From the NCBI RefSeq assembly GCF_023278565.1, contig NC_064680.1, forward strand, positions 620,001-684,000: a DNA stretch of 64,000 nucleotides, written 5' to 3'. The notes beneath the pieces were generated by a model, which was not told the origin of the DNA, did not search any database, and saw only the letters and a program-made list of their open reading frames with translations. How positions within the stretch are numbered: position 1 is the stretch's first letter; each line of letters opens with the position of its first letter. The position numbers and the translations under genes are program-made. Source of the stretch: Colletotrichum lupini (Eukaryota > Ascomycota > Sordariomycetes > Glomerellales > Glomerellaceae). Below, piece after piece: positions 46,855-58,755 of this stretch.

Positions 46855-47793
46855 ATGACGAGACCATATTGGTACAGACAATTCACTGAGCATGGCTTTG
46901 CGGTCATTCCATCCGTAATCCCTTACACTAAAGCTCTCGAGTATCAGCAAAAGGCCTTCGCGTGGCTCAAGTCCTTCGACAACGCCGCGTTGGATCTAGC
47001 AGACCCCACAACATGGACCCCCGACAATCTGCCATTCATTTCCGGAATCAACACAGTGAACCATTACGGAGTTGTGCACGAGAAGTTCATGTGGGACATA
47101 CGCCTGGAACCAGGCGTGATCGACGTCTTCGCGAACGTATGGAATACCCGCGACCTTATCGTCTCCTTTGATGCCCTGAACATCACACTTCCAAGACGCC
47201 AAGGTCATATTCCCAGAAAAAAGTGGCCTCATGTCGACCAGAGCCCATACAGACAAGGCCTAGAGTGCGTTCAGGGCATAGTGAACCTCTCAAAGGCTGG
47301 CATCGAGGACGGCGGATTGACGGTATACCCGGGAACGCACAAGATCACCGAGTCGTTTTTCAGAGAGCATACCGACAAGTCGAAGTGGACGCGAAAAGAC
47401 TTTTTCAACTACACGACTGAGCAGATTGCATGGTTCGAGAAGGAAGGCTATCGGGAGCAGAAGGTTGTCGCGGAACTAGGTGATTTGATCATCTGGGATT
47501 CGCGACTGATCCACTTCGGGGCCGAGCCAACATCAAAGAGCAATACCATACGGACCATCACATATGTGTCGTATGCTCCTGCATCTTTTGCGACGAAGGC
47601 AGCCCTCGAAGCCAAGAAGAAAGCCTTCGACGAGTGGCTGGCTACGACGCATTGGCCTCATGACAACATTGTTCCGAGGACATATCAGCCAACCCTGCCG
47701 GATGGGACTGTTGACAACAGAAGAATGGAGCCGTTGGAGAAACCTGAGCTTACTCCAGAGTTGCTGAGGCTGGCGGGGGTTGAGGCATATTAA
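46855..47793 (+). CDS. Phytanoyl-CoA dioxygenase (PhyH) family oxygenase
   Basis: Intronless gene of 312 residues starting at ATG 46,855. The double-stranded beta-helix shows the iron-binding HxD at H126/D128 (WPHVDQSPYRQ) and the distal histidine H220 (SRLIHFGAEP). R233, 13 residues later, can bind the carboxylate of 2-oxoglutarate. The block EDGGLTVYPGTHK precedes them as in other PhyH members. Such enzymes hydroxylate fatty acyl or secondary-metabolite substrates using iron and 2-oxoglutarate. The C-terminal 70 residues (EPLEKPELTPELLRLAG) follow the pattern of fungal PhyH proteins. No targeting signal is visible, so it is probably cytosolic. Confidence 0.92.
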   Translation: MTRPYWYRQFTEHGFAVIPSVIPYTKALEYQQKAFAWLKSFDNAALDLADPTTWTPDNLPFISGINTVNHYGVVHEKFMWDIRLEPGVIDVFANVWNTRDLIVSFDALNITLPRRQGHIPRKKWPHVDQSPYRQGLECVQGIVNLSKAGIEDGGLTVYPGTHKITESFFREHTDKSKWTRKDFFNYTTEQIAWFEKEGYREQKVVAELGDLIIWDSRLIHFGAEPTSKSNTIRTITYVSYAPASFATKAALEAKKKAFDEWLATTHWPHDNIVPRTYQPTLPDGTVDNRRMEPLEKPELTPELLRLAGVEAY

Positions 47794-48500
47794 ACATGCA
47801 ACCCCGCAACAGTACAAGCTGGGGTAGGCGGAGATGGCGACCACTCTGCCTGGGGAGTTGAGGCTTGCAGCTCGTCTACTGGATCTCAGATCTTCTGACG
47901 ATGGTACAAGTGATTCGTTCGTCCATCATGTAAGAAAGGCTTGATTAGGAAATTGTATTCTCAGCTGCGGTCGGATGATCTCTGTTGGTGACCGTGTCGG
48001 CGCGTAAGTGCTGACTCGTGCGCTAGCCCACGCTCAGCTTTACAAGCGTGTCCACCATGTTTAAAGCAGAAAATGTTAATTCGTACCGGGAACTGAGAGG
48101 GATATCCGGTCCATATCGGCCTGCCCATGCCGGACCAAGGTAAAGGCTCGTTATCTGTCAGATAGGGAGGTCAACACCACGCCGGCCCGGGTTCTTTGCG
48201 CTGCTGATAGACAGCCGGTATCGCGGATAGTTCCCGGTCTCGGGACGACTGCGGAGTACCGGGGGGCCCACGTCTGACAAACGATTGATTTACTAAGTAA
48301 TACCCAGTCATTTCCCCATTTTCAGCCTATCAAAGCCCGCAGATTCTTTATCGGAAACCCTTCCCGTGGATACTCTTTGTCAAATTCCAAGCAGTAGACT
48401 GTCGAAGCACTTTGCCGCGGACCAAGCTTGAGAATAACCTCAGCACAACGGTTTCCAACTCTTGGCGTTGAACGACCGCGACAAAGACCAGATCATCAAG
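47794..48500. other. Intergenic region rich in CGG/CCGG motifs
   Basis: 0.7 kb with many CGG, CCGG and GGTCC triplets between 48,100 and 48,260. This composition fits binding sites of zinc-cluster regulators and is likely the promoter of the dehydrogenase gene. No gene seen. Confidence 0.4.
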
Positions 48501-49719
48501 ATGGGAGATCTTGGAAACCGTCAAAGCCCCTTGGCAGGAGACAAGCTCTTGGTATTTCTCTCAGCGCCGGAAGACACGAAATGGACAAGCAGGATCTCTC
48601 AGCGCTTCCCCGGCCTGAAAGTCTGCTGGGAGTCCAACTTGAGGCCTGGTGGCGGCTTTCTTCTGCCAGATGAGCTGCCGGATGAGGTGTGGGAAGATGT
48701 GACGATTTTCATGGCCTTCAACCCGCCGTCTGCTCATCGCTTGTCTAAGGTTCGCTTCGTGCAGTTGACCTCTGCAGGCGCCGATAGATGGCTCGACCAC
48801 GATGTCTACAAGGACCCTAAGGTTTCATTTTGCACTACAAATGGCTGCCATCCGTGAGTTCTTACTGTGCTACTACTGGTCTCATGCAATAACCTGATGA
48901 CTGACGTGATCTGCAGGCCCCAGATCGCGGAATGGGTCATTGGTTCATGGCTCGCGCACCAGCACCATTTCCAGCGCTATCATAATCACATGAAGGAAGG
49001 ATTCTGGGAAGGCCCGATGGAAGTAGACTTTGAAGACTCAGTCGGACTTCGCATGTAAGTCATCGCCCGCGCTGTTCGTCGTGAGGGAAAGAAGGAGCTG
49101 CTGACTCGATCGACTTAGGGGTGTTCTGGGTTATGGTGCCATAGGGCGCCAGTGTGGTAAGGTTGCGCAAGCAATGGAAATGGAGGTGTATGCGTATACG
49201 AGAAGCGAGCGCGCAACACTCGAGTCTCGCAAAGACGACAGCTACTGCGTTCCCGGCACTGGAGACCCCGATGGACTGGTCCCTGCTAAGTGGTTCCACG
49301 GCGCTTCCAAAGAAGCCATTAATAACTTCTTGAGCCAAGACCTCGATCTATTGGTACTCGGTCTGCCTTTAACAGAGGAGACGAAAGGACTGATTGGCAA
49401 AGAGCAATTTGAGATCTTGTCAAAGCGGAAGACTTTTGTTTCAAATGTTGCCAGAGGTCCCTTGATTCAGACCGACTCCCTTATCGAAGCTCTCGAGGGT
49501 GGTAAGATCCGGGCGGCTGCTTTGGACGTCACAGATCCGGAGCCGCTTCCGAAAGATCACCCACTGTGGAAGGCGCCTAATGTCTTCATTACACCTCACG
49601 TCAGTTGGAGAACAGATGGATACTGGGAGCGAGTTCTAGGAGTTCTGGAGGCAAACTTGGAGCGTATAGATGCTGGCAAGCCTCTCATTAATGTGGTCAA
49701 CAAGAAGTTGCACTATTGA
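48501..49719 (+). CDS. D-isomer-specific 2-hydroxyacid dehydrogenase
   Basis: Three exons, 48501-48853, 48917-49054 and 49119-49719, give 363 residues. The NAD(P)-binding motif LGYGAIGR (167-174) starts right after the second intron. The catalytic set is complete: Arg276 (NVARGP), Glu305 (DPEPLP) and His324 (TPHVSW). The N-terminal substrate domain has the QLTSAGADRW block and the QIAEWVIGSWLA helix. Enzymes of this family interconvert 2-oxo acids and D-2-hydroxyacids, for example glyoxylate or hydroxypyruvate. An insertion of about 25 residues (195-224) follows the nucleotide-binding strand, which is common in fungal members. The exact substrate is unknown. It lies 0.7 kb downstream of the dioxygenase gene on the same strand. 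Confidence 0.93.
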
Positions 49720-50863
49720 GTACTCGTGGCTGCGTGAATTTGACAGCATTCTTTGTAGTGAGAGGCGAAAGAAAGATCAATTCATACCCCGGGAGTCTTA
49801 AAACCTACATGTAGTAGTCGCTCACTATATGATCCAAATTCCCCACTATCGCTATCCTCAGAGTTCAAATACAACAGCGCCGTTAGTCTCTGTCTCTAAT
49901 GATTGCACTATTATTTCCAGTATTCTACGAACCCATTCACTAAGCTAAATGTCTCTCGTTTCCTGAAAAGCGCCACCACGCCTAATATCTCTCCCTGCGG
50001 CGACAAGGGGGACTAGATATATAAGACTGGCTGGCCGACACTACGTACATAATGAGGACTGAATTGTCTGCGACCCAGCCTGACTGGAGACCGCCGATGC
50101 AGGTTCCAACGAGATACGAGGTGACGATACTACCTAGAGCGATGATTGAATGTATAGTATGCCCTAAGCACGCGCTCAACTGAATTCAGTAATTCCAATA
50201 CGAAAGACCGCCACGCGAGGCGTGCGGAGTCCTAATACATCTCTGCGAATTCACCCGGTATCTCATGAAGGAGAAAGATGCCCGGACCGCTCAATGTACC
50301 TGGGAATGAATCGTCAGGCGTTATGGGTTGGGCATTGCTCTCAACCGTGAGACCAGTATTCATCGACATGCCCAATAGCTCGAGGCAGCTAAGTAGGTAT
50401 ACTCAAGGCTTTGGGCATGAAATGTTTTTTGAAGTGCTTTTATCTGGCCGAATAATCGATTCTGTCAGTAAGTCAGTTATCTAAATTTCTCGTTTCATTT
50501 TCTGGTTAACTCACTGCCCACACATCTCCAAATCCTCCGCTCCGCAACCCGGGTAAGCCGCATGGAACCCATCACGTCACATCCGTTCTTCGTCCGATCA
50601 ACACCACTTGACGCCTCCGGTTTCATTCGATCTTCAGCCAAGTTCATGACGGAGCTTCCCCAACCACCATCCCGACCCTGGGCGACCTTCTTGATCGATA
50701 AAAAGACGAGGTCGTTCCTCCTCGTAAAGTCAGAATTAAGACACGATTCTGTGAGTCACCTTGGACGCGTCGAGCCACCTCGATTCAGTTAACCTAAACC
50801 TGGGAGGTTCAGTCACTTCGAGTCGCCCACTACACCTTCTAAAACCCCCCAAACCCCATCAAG
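49720..50863. other. Intergenic region, no gene seen
   Basis: 1.1 kb with short domain-free frames only. A pyrimidine-rich tract (CACCTTCTAAAACCCCCCAAACCCC) lies just before the next ATG and may mark its transcription start zone. Confidence 0.4.
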
Positions 50864-51370
50864 ATGGCCACCACACCCCCGAAAGACCTCGAATCCCTCC
50901 CCACAATCTACTGCCACGCCTGGGCCGCTCGCGACCCATCCCCCCTTCTAGCTCTTTTCACAACAGACTCCTGCATGACAGATCACGGCGCCCAAATCCA
51001 CGTCCCCTACGCCTTCCTCAAACGCCACCACAAACACTGGAACGGTGCGCACAAGGACTTTGAAGTCTACCTCGACAAGCAGTACCCCGTCTACTGGGCC
51101 GAGATGGACGCCGACGGCAACGGGTACTGCAGCTTCCGGACCGTCAACAAGGGGATTTTCGTCAACGACCTGGGACGACGAAAGGCGACGGGGTTGCCGT
51201 TTGAGTATTCGGGTGTTATTGATCTCAAGTTGAGGGCGGGCAAGATTGCGCAGGCAGATGAGTGGTTGAGGGTTCCTTTCGAAGATAGTGTCTCGCCTGA
51301 TAAGTATATCAAGATCTCGGAGGAGAGTTTGAAGGGCGTGATGAGGAAAGACCTTCATAAAGATGCTTGA
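50864..51370 (+). CDS. NTF2/SnoaL-like small protein
   Basis: Intronless gene of 168 residues. It starts with an SnoaL-like helix (TIYCHAWAARDPSPLLALFTTDS), then GHxV-type fold features: a DHGAQIHVPY segment, FLKRHHKHWNGAHKDFEV, and a long curved sheet ending GVIDLKLRAGKIAQADEW. This cone-shaped fold serves as small hydrolases, isomerases or binding proteins in moulds, often in secondary-metabolite clusters. Conserved acidic and histidine residues line the expected pocket, but the reaction cannot be named. No signal peptide. Confidence 0.8.
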   Translation: MATTPPKDLESLPTIYCHAWAARDPSPLLALFTTDSCMTDHGAQIHVPYAFLKRHHKHWNGAHKDFEVYLDKQYPVYWAEMDADGNGYCSFRTVNKGIFVNDLGRRKATGLPFEYSGVIDLKLRAGKIAQADEWLRVPFEDSVSPDKYIKISEESLKGVMRKDLHKDA

Positions 51371-51654
51371 GGATGAAAAATATTTTGGAGTACACCAAGG
51401 CCCTGACAAGGAGCGGTCTTGGTATGCTTAAATTCATCATAATGAAGATCAGGGCATATTGAAGTGAAAGTCAAAGGTGAAATCCATATTAATAATCAAT
51501 GTTTGTTAAATGGCTTTTTATACAACTTGTAGATTAAAACCAATGAATAGTAGGTAGATTGACGGTCCTTAGTATGGATCGACCAGATGAAGAAAAAGTC
51601 GCTTTTATATCATAGAGCAAGGCTATGTGGGGTATTATCATCGTCAACTACTCT

Positions 51655-53600
51655 TCAAACAACGTTTCCGCGCACTTGCTTGATCTTCTTGACGTTCAGG
51701 TTGCGCCACATGGCGACGGAGCCAAGAGCACCGACCAGGAGGCAGATACTAGTGATGAGCATGATGCGCTGCGAGTCACCGTAGGCACGCTGAATGCCAA
51801 TGCGCTCGGGACTGCCGACCTCGTAGCTAAGCTGCTGGTAGATATCGCCATGAATGGTGTCGACGGGGGTGCCTGCAGGAGTGTACTTTGCAATATTCTT
51901 TCTGAAAGTACCGGTCCAGATGGCAGTGGCGACGGTGTAACCAACGGTGGAGCCGATGCTACCGAAGAGGTCCAGGATGGCCATGATGACGGCGACGTGG
52001 GCGTGGTCGGAGGGACTGAGCATGGCCATCTCTCCGCAGATGACAGTGGGTCCACCAGCAAACGCGACTGTATTGAATGTTAGTAACGAGAACGTTGAAG
52101 AGCTTCAGAGTTGCGCGACGTACCGAAAATTTGAGTCATGATAATGTAGCCGAGAGGTTGGTCAGGCTGACGGAAATGAATCATGAGGCCAACGCCGAGC
52201 ATCATCAAAGGAATGCAGAAGAAAAGAGCGAAAGGCTTGAAGCGTCCGGTGCGGTAGATGAGCCAGGAGATGATAATGGAGAAGAAGCAGGAGCCCGTTC
52301 GGTAAATGTTGCTGATGTAGGTGGTCTGAGAGGTGGATGTATTCCAGACAACCATGAGCATGGAAGTAAAGAAGGATCCCCAGACAGCAGAGTTGAAGAA
52401 CACAAAGACGAACATCATGCCACCGAAGAAGACGGTTCTGTCCATCAGAAGAGAGAAGGGAATGAAGGTGACGGGGGCGAAGAACTTCTCGTAAACAACG
52501 AAGCCGATGATCATGAAGAAACCGACGACAATGAAGGCAATGATCATGGGAGAGCGCCAACCTTCCGTCTGGTAGGAGTAGATGTTGAACGGCAGCAGGA
52601 ACAGTGCCATGCCGGCAGCGAGAATGAGGATGCCAAGGGCATCGACATCAATGAGGAACTTGAGAATCTTGGCGCCAGAGATGTTCTTGATGGAACCGCG
52701 GCTGTCGATGACGCCCATCTTCTTCGCTTTATGCTGGTTCCACAGGAAAAGGAGAACAAGAGGTCCGATAACGACGGGAGCAACGATAGCCCACATACCA
52801 AGACCCCAACGCCAGCCAATGCCATCCTCTCTGAGGATACTGTCGGTGATGGGGCCAGCTGCCCAGGTAATGAAGATGTATGGCGTCGTTGCGAACGAGA
52901 GCATCAGAGCTCTGCTCTTCAGAGTAGAGGTATCGGCGATGAAAATAGTAATGCAGTAGGAGATACCTTGGGATCTTTAGGGTGTTAGTACTGGTCAAGG
53001 GTGGTCATCTTGGAAGCTCATTACTTACCCAACTGAGTAGAAGACCTGCGCAGCAGCGTAAGTCTCGACGCCATTGCAAGCAGCCATCATAATGAAGCCG
53101 AGAATCCAGCAGATGAGCATGATACCGAGACCTTGAGGACGGCCCCATGTGTCGAGAATCTTGGCAAGCGGTAACTTAATCAGGCCGGCAATGAGGGTTG
53201 ACATGACACCAGTCGTGGCTGTCAACGAGTGCATGGCGAAAGAGCTAGTGACGAAGGGGGACAAGACGCGCATCGAGACCTCCTGGATAGAGGTAACAAC
53301 ATAGAACAACCAGATCCTTTACAGACAGTCAGTCATCGTCCAGATAGCTACCAATCCCTGTCTGGGCATCGTATGTGTAACCCACAGGATGTAAGCAATG
53401 ATAAGATCGCGCTTTGTCCACACGGTTGTCATGGCCTCGACCTTGGCGACACCGGCCTGGAGGTCCTTTGAGATTGGCTCATCATCGCTTGATCTATCAC
53501 CGGGGTGCTCGCCCGTCGTCTTCTCGTCGTAATGGGGAGATCCGGTAGGTTCGGCAGCAACCTGCTCCTCGACAGGAGCTTTCTTGGAGAACAAGCCCAT
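51655..53600 (-). CDS. Siderophore-iron MFS transporter (SIT/Mir family)
   Basis: Four exons, 53600-53386, 53316-53029, 52974-52124 and 52067-51655, produce 588 residues with about 14 membrane helices. The cytoplasmic N-terminus (about 70 residues) ends in QAGVAKVEAMTTVWTKRDL, the standard lead into helix 1 of fungal siderophore importers. Helix-linked motifs include SFAMHSLTATTGV, LAKILDTWGRPQG and WQTEGWRSP-like YQTEGWRSP. The C-terminal EMAMLSPSDHAHVAV and YGDSQRIMLI blocks are also typical. These proteins import ferric siderophores such as triacetylfusarinine or ferrichrome. Two sites fitting the GATA iron repressor consensus lie 1.8 kb upstream. A 303-codon open frame on the opposite strand (52,077-52,988) is a shadow. 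Confidence 0.94.
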
Positions 53601-55397
53601 GATTGTGTCGTTCGAACGTCTGGCTATGCTGGGCGGATGATGTTGGCAGCGGCCAGGCTCAGATGCGTTGAGAGCAACAGAAAAGGGTGTCTTCTGTTGT
53701 CGTCCGAGAGAGTTTGATGCCGGGACGCAAGACCACTGGTAGGCAGGGCAGATGTTGGGTCTAAGTATTACACGCCGAAAGCTGCGCGAGCTGGCTGGAC
53801 AGTCGTGTAACCGCCATCGGCTCGGCGAGGGCAAGGCAAAGAATGGTTGACGGGTGGCACCACTAGTGTAAGGTCAGAGCTAGCTCTCCACCCCCACGCA
53901 GCATTAGCACCACTTTGTTCGTGTAGCTGTGTGTCCACCTATAGCAAAAGAACCTTTAACCCCGAGTGGAATTTTGGGCTGTGGAGAGATCCATCGGATG
54001 CAAGAGCCAGCGGTGGCCGAGAGTGACTTTGCCCGCGTGGGACCGACTGTTGAAAAGGCCCAAGGCAGGAGAGAGCTGACCAGCGTTCCACTCGAATAGC
54101 CCAGGATGATTCAGTGGCAGCGTGCACGGGAAATCGTGGACACAGAATTACGAAATGGCGTCCAGTTTACCGAGCTGACTTTGCCCGGAACGTTGGGCGA
54201 CTCGGACCATGTGGGGATCCAGGGAAGCCATCCCCCTGGAAGGCGTCCGGAAAGGAAGGGTTCTAGGTTGTATTCCTTGCTTGGGACCTTGGGTTCCAAC
54301 GGGCAGAACAGACGGATGCACAGGGCACGCAGGCGGTAGGCGTGTGAATCGGAGGTAGGGTGGCAGTCAAGTGGGCCGATGCGCCGAATGAAGTCTTAGC
54401 TGCAGCTCGGTTACCAGAGTCGGTTCACTGGCACGACTGGTTGTCGCATCTTGGCGCTGGCGGAGGGCCTCACATGCCAGATTGCCCGGAAACCAGTTCG
54501 CGTGGCCGTAGGCATTTGTCCTGGGGCGCACATCGGGATGAGGTATATAGAAGCTGTGCTAGCGGATCTTGGAGGGAGAGATCGTCGCGCGATGAGCCTT
54601 TCATGGTGTCCTACGCGTGGCGAGACCCGAGGAGCAAAGTGATGGAGGGTTGTAGTGGTAGGATCATTAATCGCGAGATGCTTGCGCTTGTTGCCTTGCA
54701 TGAATCGTTGGGTCGTCTACTGCCCTGTCTTTCTGTATGGCTTTCTCTACAAACAAACGTTGGTAAGGTAGATCGAATCGGGATGATTAGGGAGGATGCT
54801 CTACCTTGACCCGACAGACACTGGAGGCCATCGGGGAGATACAGAAGTCCTTTTTGCCTTCCAGATTGCGGGGCCCGGTGGTGGTCCTCTCTGCCGGACA
54901 ATTCGTCGTGATTCGGCAAGATAATTAAGGATGAAGAAAAGTTTGACTTCAAGCATGACCAGGGCCGAGGTGTAGCGGAGAGAGATGGAAACAGCCAGTC
55001 ATCGCCACCGTAGGACAGTCGGAGGAGGGAAAGAGGGGACGGATGGGATTAGATACATCTGAGATGTCACTCCTTCCAGTTTAGCAACTCGGAAGGTGCC
55101 ATTGCCTAAGGTACCTGCCACGCACGGCTGGCGGACGTTTTGGTCGGGAACGGGAAGGAAAGAATGATGCGTGGATGCCAACAGTGGAAGCGTGTGCCTG
55201 CTAGGAAGGAATTTGTCACTTTCCAGTGCGTCCAAGTCGGTAGGAACAAACACCAAGGCAGAAGGAACCGAAGGAACCCCACTGTTGCCCACCCATTTCC
55301 AGGGAAGGAGGTCCTCAAAAGCTGGCCATTGGTTGGTCCATCGCCTGTGGTGTCATTTTAGGCTGTGGGGCCATTCCAATGGCGCCGAAGCAAATTT

Positions 55398-55406
55398 TTA
55401 TCTGAT
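55398..55406 (-). promoter_or_regulatory. SreA/URBS1-type GATA site
   Basis: TTATCTGAT is the reverse complement of ATCAGATAA, an exact fit to the iron-regulatory consensus ATCWGATAA. Confidence 0.5.
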
Positions 55407-55427
55407 GCCGCCCCGTTTTTTCTAATC

Positions 55428-55436
55428 TTATCAGAT
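55428..55436 (-). promoter_or_regulatory. Second SreA/URBS1-type GATA site
   Basis: TTATCAGAT is the reverse complement of ATCTGATAA, a second exact match 30 bp from the first. Both lie about 1.8 kb upstream of the siderophore transporter start. Confidence 0.5.
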
Positions 55437-58400
55437 CATCTCGCTGCCTCAGGAATGATATGGCATCTGCCAGTTCCGCCTGAACTTCCAATTTGCACCT
55501 ATTCCCGTCTGGTCGCCTGGTGACACAAAGATCTCCTCCTCTTGATCGTCCAATCTGTTACTCCGCCCAGGAATTTACACGACAGCCAGCTGATCCCACC
55601 GAAGTCCCACTCTGCAACGTAGGGCTGGACGTCAATGACCTCTCCATCCTGGGCTGGGGACGCGCTGCCAGCCTGCCATCTTGCTTGCTTGCATCCGCAT
55701 ACCTGGAGCTCTCACCGTCACATTGCGGTCCGATCTATGTAGCATTCTGCCAGCTTCACTACCAAAATGACCCGGTTGCCCAGCCTTGGCCTTGGCTTTC
55801 AGTACCTGTGCAACTCTCCATCCCGTCCTGTCACCTTATTAGAGTTGACCTTGGCGCGAACATCCCGTTCCGATGCTGCCGCGCTGTAATCGAGCTTCAT
55901 CCACTGGCGGAAGTCTTTCGTTCTCGTTTGCTCGTCTACCTGTCTGTTATTCGAGACCCAAGAGCAGTCTAATATTGGTCAAGTGCGCGTCCCGACGAGT
56001 GTCTCTCTACCGCGGCTGTGTAAAGACCCGACTATCGGTCCTTCAAGCTTACGAGTATTCTTATTACGGATGCTCCGCCGGTATTTTGCTGTGCCGCAGG
56101 CGAGAAACATCAAGATCCTGCTTAGGTTCCCCATTGACTAACGAATACCTACACTGCCTTACATCGGACCAGCAGGCCGCATATGCACCAATGACATTTC
56201 TTCGCGCCTTTTACGGCACTTTATCATACCTAGTTCACAGATACTCTTCGTCTGGCTGCGTGAACGATGTCTCAAACTTCGCTAGGATTCCATCCCATTG
56301 CTCGGATTCCGACCGAATAAGGTAGTTCCAGCTTGTCAATGGTGCCTGCAGCAAAGACGGCGGTCTCGAGTAGAAACGCCACATGATGCTAAGCGTGAGA
56401 CACCCTGACTCTTTATTTTCAGGGCAAAATCATCGTCACTCGCGTCTTTCTGCTTATAGACACTACATGGGAGTGGCGAGGCTCCAACAATCACACAACA
56501 GGACGGACCCCCAGTGACACTTTCGAGGCTACTGCATACGGTCTCCCACCACGGAACCGAGCTGCTGGGCCAAGCATGCCAACCCGCCCGTATCCGTAGG
56601 AGAACCAGCTAGGTCAGTGGCGCCACATTAGTGCCATGTTTTTCAACCCTCATAGCTCCATGCTACATTTTCCACTCATAGAGCTTGCCTGACCTAGGCC
56701 GGACCCACAGATCTCTAAGAGGTGGTCTGCCTGTAAGCACGATCAGGGGACTTTGAATTGGGACGAAAATCTCTCTTCTAGCACTTGACTAGCATGAATC
56801 CACAGTCGGCCGCTGCTAGAACCGATCCTTGAGCTACTCTTACGGCCGCCAAGCTCGGTTTGCCTAGCTGAGACTCTTTTCCGATTACCGCCGAGGCAAG
56901 GGCCGCCGAGAAGCCAGTCCTATGCCTAGATGCCAGCCAACAAGCAGCACAAGGATGTTTCCGTGCCCACTTGCGACATCGGCCCACCATCAGGTAGACC
57001 ATCGTGGGGGCGAGTGCTTACACCTTTGACTGTCTGACAACGTATTCATAATCGGAACGTCAATTCCGGCATTTTCCTCCGGAAAAAGCTGCCAATGGAG
57101 GCCTTGCCATGCAGACTCTAAGAGACACATCGGGTCTCCCGATGATTCGAGGCCCGTCTACTAGTACATCATCCTTGATCCGTCCTGCGTTACCAAAGAT
57201 CTTTTCCACAGTATGCGCAATGCAAAAATTACACGCGCTTCCAATTCAGTGTTACGCGTCTTTATCGTCGTCTTGTTTGAAATACAACCCCAAGTTAATT
57301 TCCAGTAGCGCAGAGCGAGATGAAGTTGTCATGCGAAGATTGAGACATGGAGACGAGAAGGCTAGCTTTTTCCAGAGCATCGATCGATACGCTTTCATGC
57401 CATTGGAACTTCCTCTAAAGGCAAGCAGTATTATGTCCATCGTTCTGTACCGGCATCTCTTGGTAGGAGAAGTATGCTGAAACTGTGATTCCTTAAGCCA
57501 AAAGTTTGCCTCAAGGTACCACCACTATCGTTCGGAGTGCAGGCTCTGAGAATGTATCTTTGTTCATCACTCGCCTAGTCTAGATTCCGGGCAATATGAA
57601 CAGACTTTATTTTGGATGTTTCGGTCTGGAGCGCGTCATGCCTCGACTGGAGCCACATGTCTTTGCAAATGTTGCCAATTTGCTATCTAAGCTATCAGCT
57701 TCAAGGTCCACAAATCCGAATCGCTTGGAGAAGTCGACTCTCTGCGATGGCTTTCAAGTTCATACCTTACCTCAGGCGGAGAGACGTCAACTACAAGGTC
57801 ATAACCCACAGGTACTATCGATATTCATATAGTGCTTATCACGTTGTAATGAGTAACGGGATCATGCGCTTGCGGAATGCCAATCAGTTCCCATCTTTCA
57901 GACGTGGGTAGTGTCACCATTTCCAAGCCAGGTGCAAATTGCGGACCGATGCACTAGCAACAGCTAAAGAAGAGAGCGTCTCTGGAAGGTGAAGGTGGCC
58001 TGACAGGTATACTACCTGCACAAATTGAGCCATATTGATAGCACGACTCGCAGTTTCCAGCTGTGTCCCGACTTCGTCCATTTTCTCAGCGAGCCGTTGT
58101 CAGCTTTGAAAGTCTGTAAAACTTCAATTTGAGCTTGAGACATAGACGACACCATATGCAACTTATCTGCCAGACTAGAGTGCCAGACTACAATGTGGGG
58201 GCGGCGCGATCTCCCTGATAAGTTTGGACTTATCAATACATAGTATCGGCGTTCCTCGGAGAGCCGGGTACTTGAGCGAGGGTCTTCCGAGTTGCATTCC
58301 GGTCCGATGGCCCCACCCCGACCGGCACCCGATAATAACGCTCAAAGTCGATGGCTTGTTCTATCCACAAAGTCTAGAAAGTCCGACATCCAGCAACTTT

Positions 58401-58755
58401 AAAGACGCAATTCAAGCTTCGTTGGTACCAGGCATACCACGTGGGCTGGACATCAGACGTTCTACTGCGGTAGGTCTTCATGAGCTCTCCAGTTCCCCGC
58501 GACGGGTTTCGAGAGGGGAGAGTGATGTCATGACGACATGGGCCTCAGCCGACACGTCCCCACGCGGCTCGACTGCGAATGATGGGCAAGCTTCGCGGGG
58601 CTACGTCATTCTATGCACGTTCTCGAACTTTAGACGGCGGAAGAAGGTCTCTCCAGGTAAATAAGCAAATCAGTCTTGGATGTATACGACTTAACTACGA
58701 TGCATACCTGAACAACTTGATCCTCGAGAGCTCGAAGTCATAATATCTCTCACAC

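Larger units (their letters stand above)
53601..58755. other. Long gene-poor region upstream of the siderophore transporter
   Basis: 5.2 kb of normal GC composition without RIP. Many frames of 100-160 codons (for example 54,360-54,809 and 55,493-55,972 on the plus strand) lack any domain and compete with each other on both strands. Two ATCWGATAA-type sites stand out at 55,398 and 55,428. Long leaders, non-coding RNA or unrecognised small genes could be present; I see none I can support. Confidence 0.4.

Noticed and set aside
52077..52988. A 303-codon frame on the plus strand
   Set aside because: It is antisense to a well-supported siderophore transporter exon; its Glu/Asp/Asn-rich composition is the complement of hydrophobic codons.
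55493..55972. A 159-codon plus-strand frame
   Set aside because: It lacks any domain, has an unlikely start and competes with other overlapping frames.
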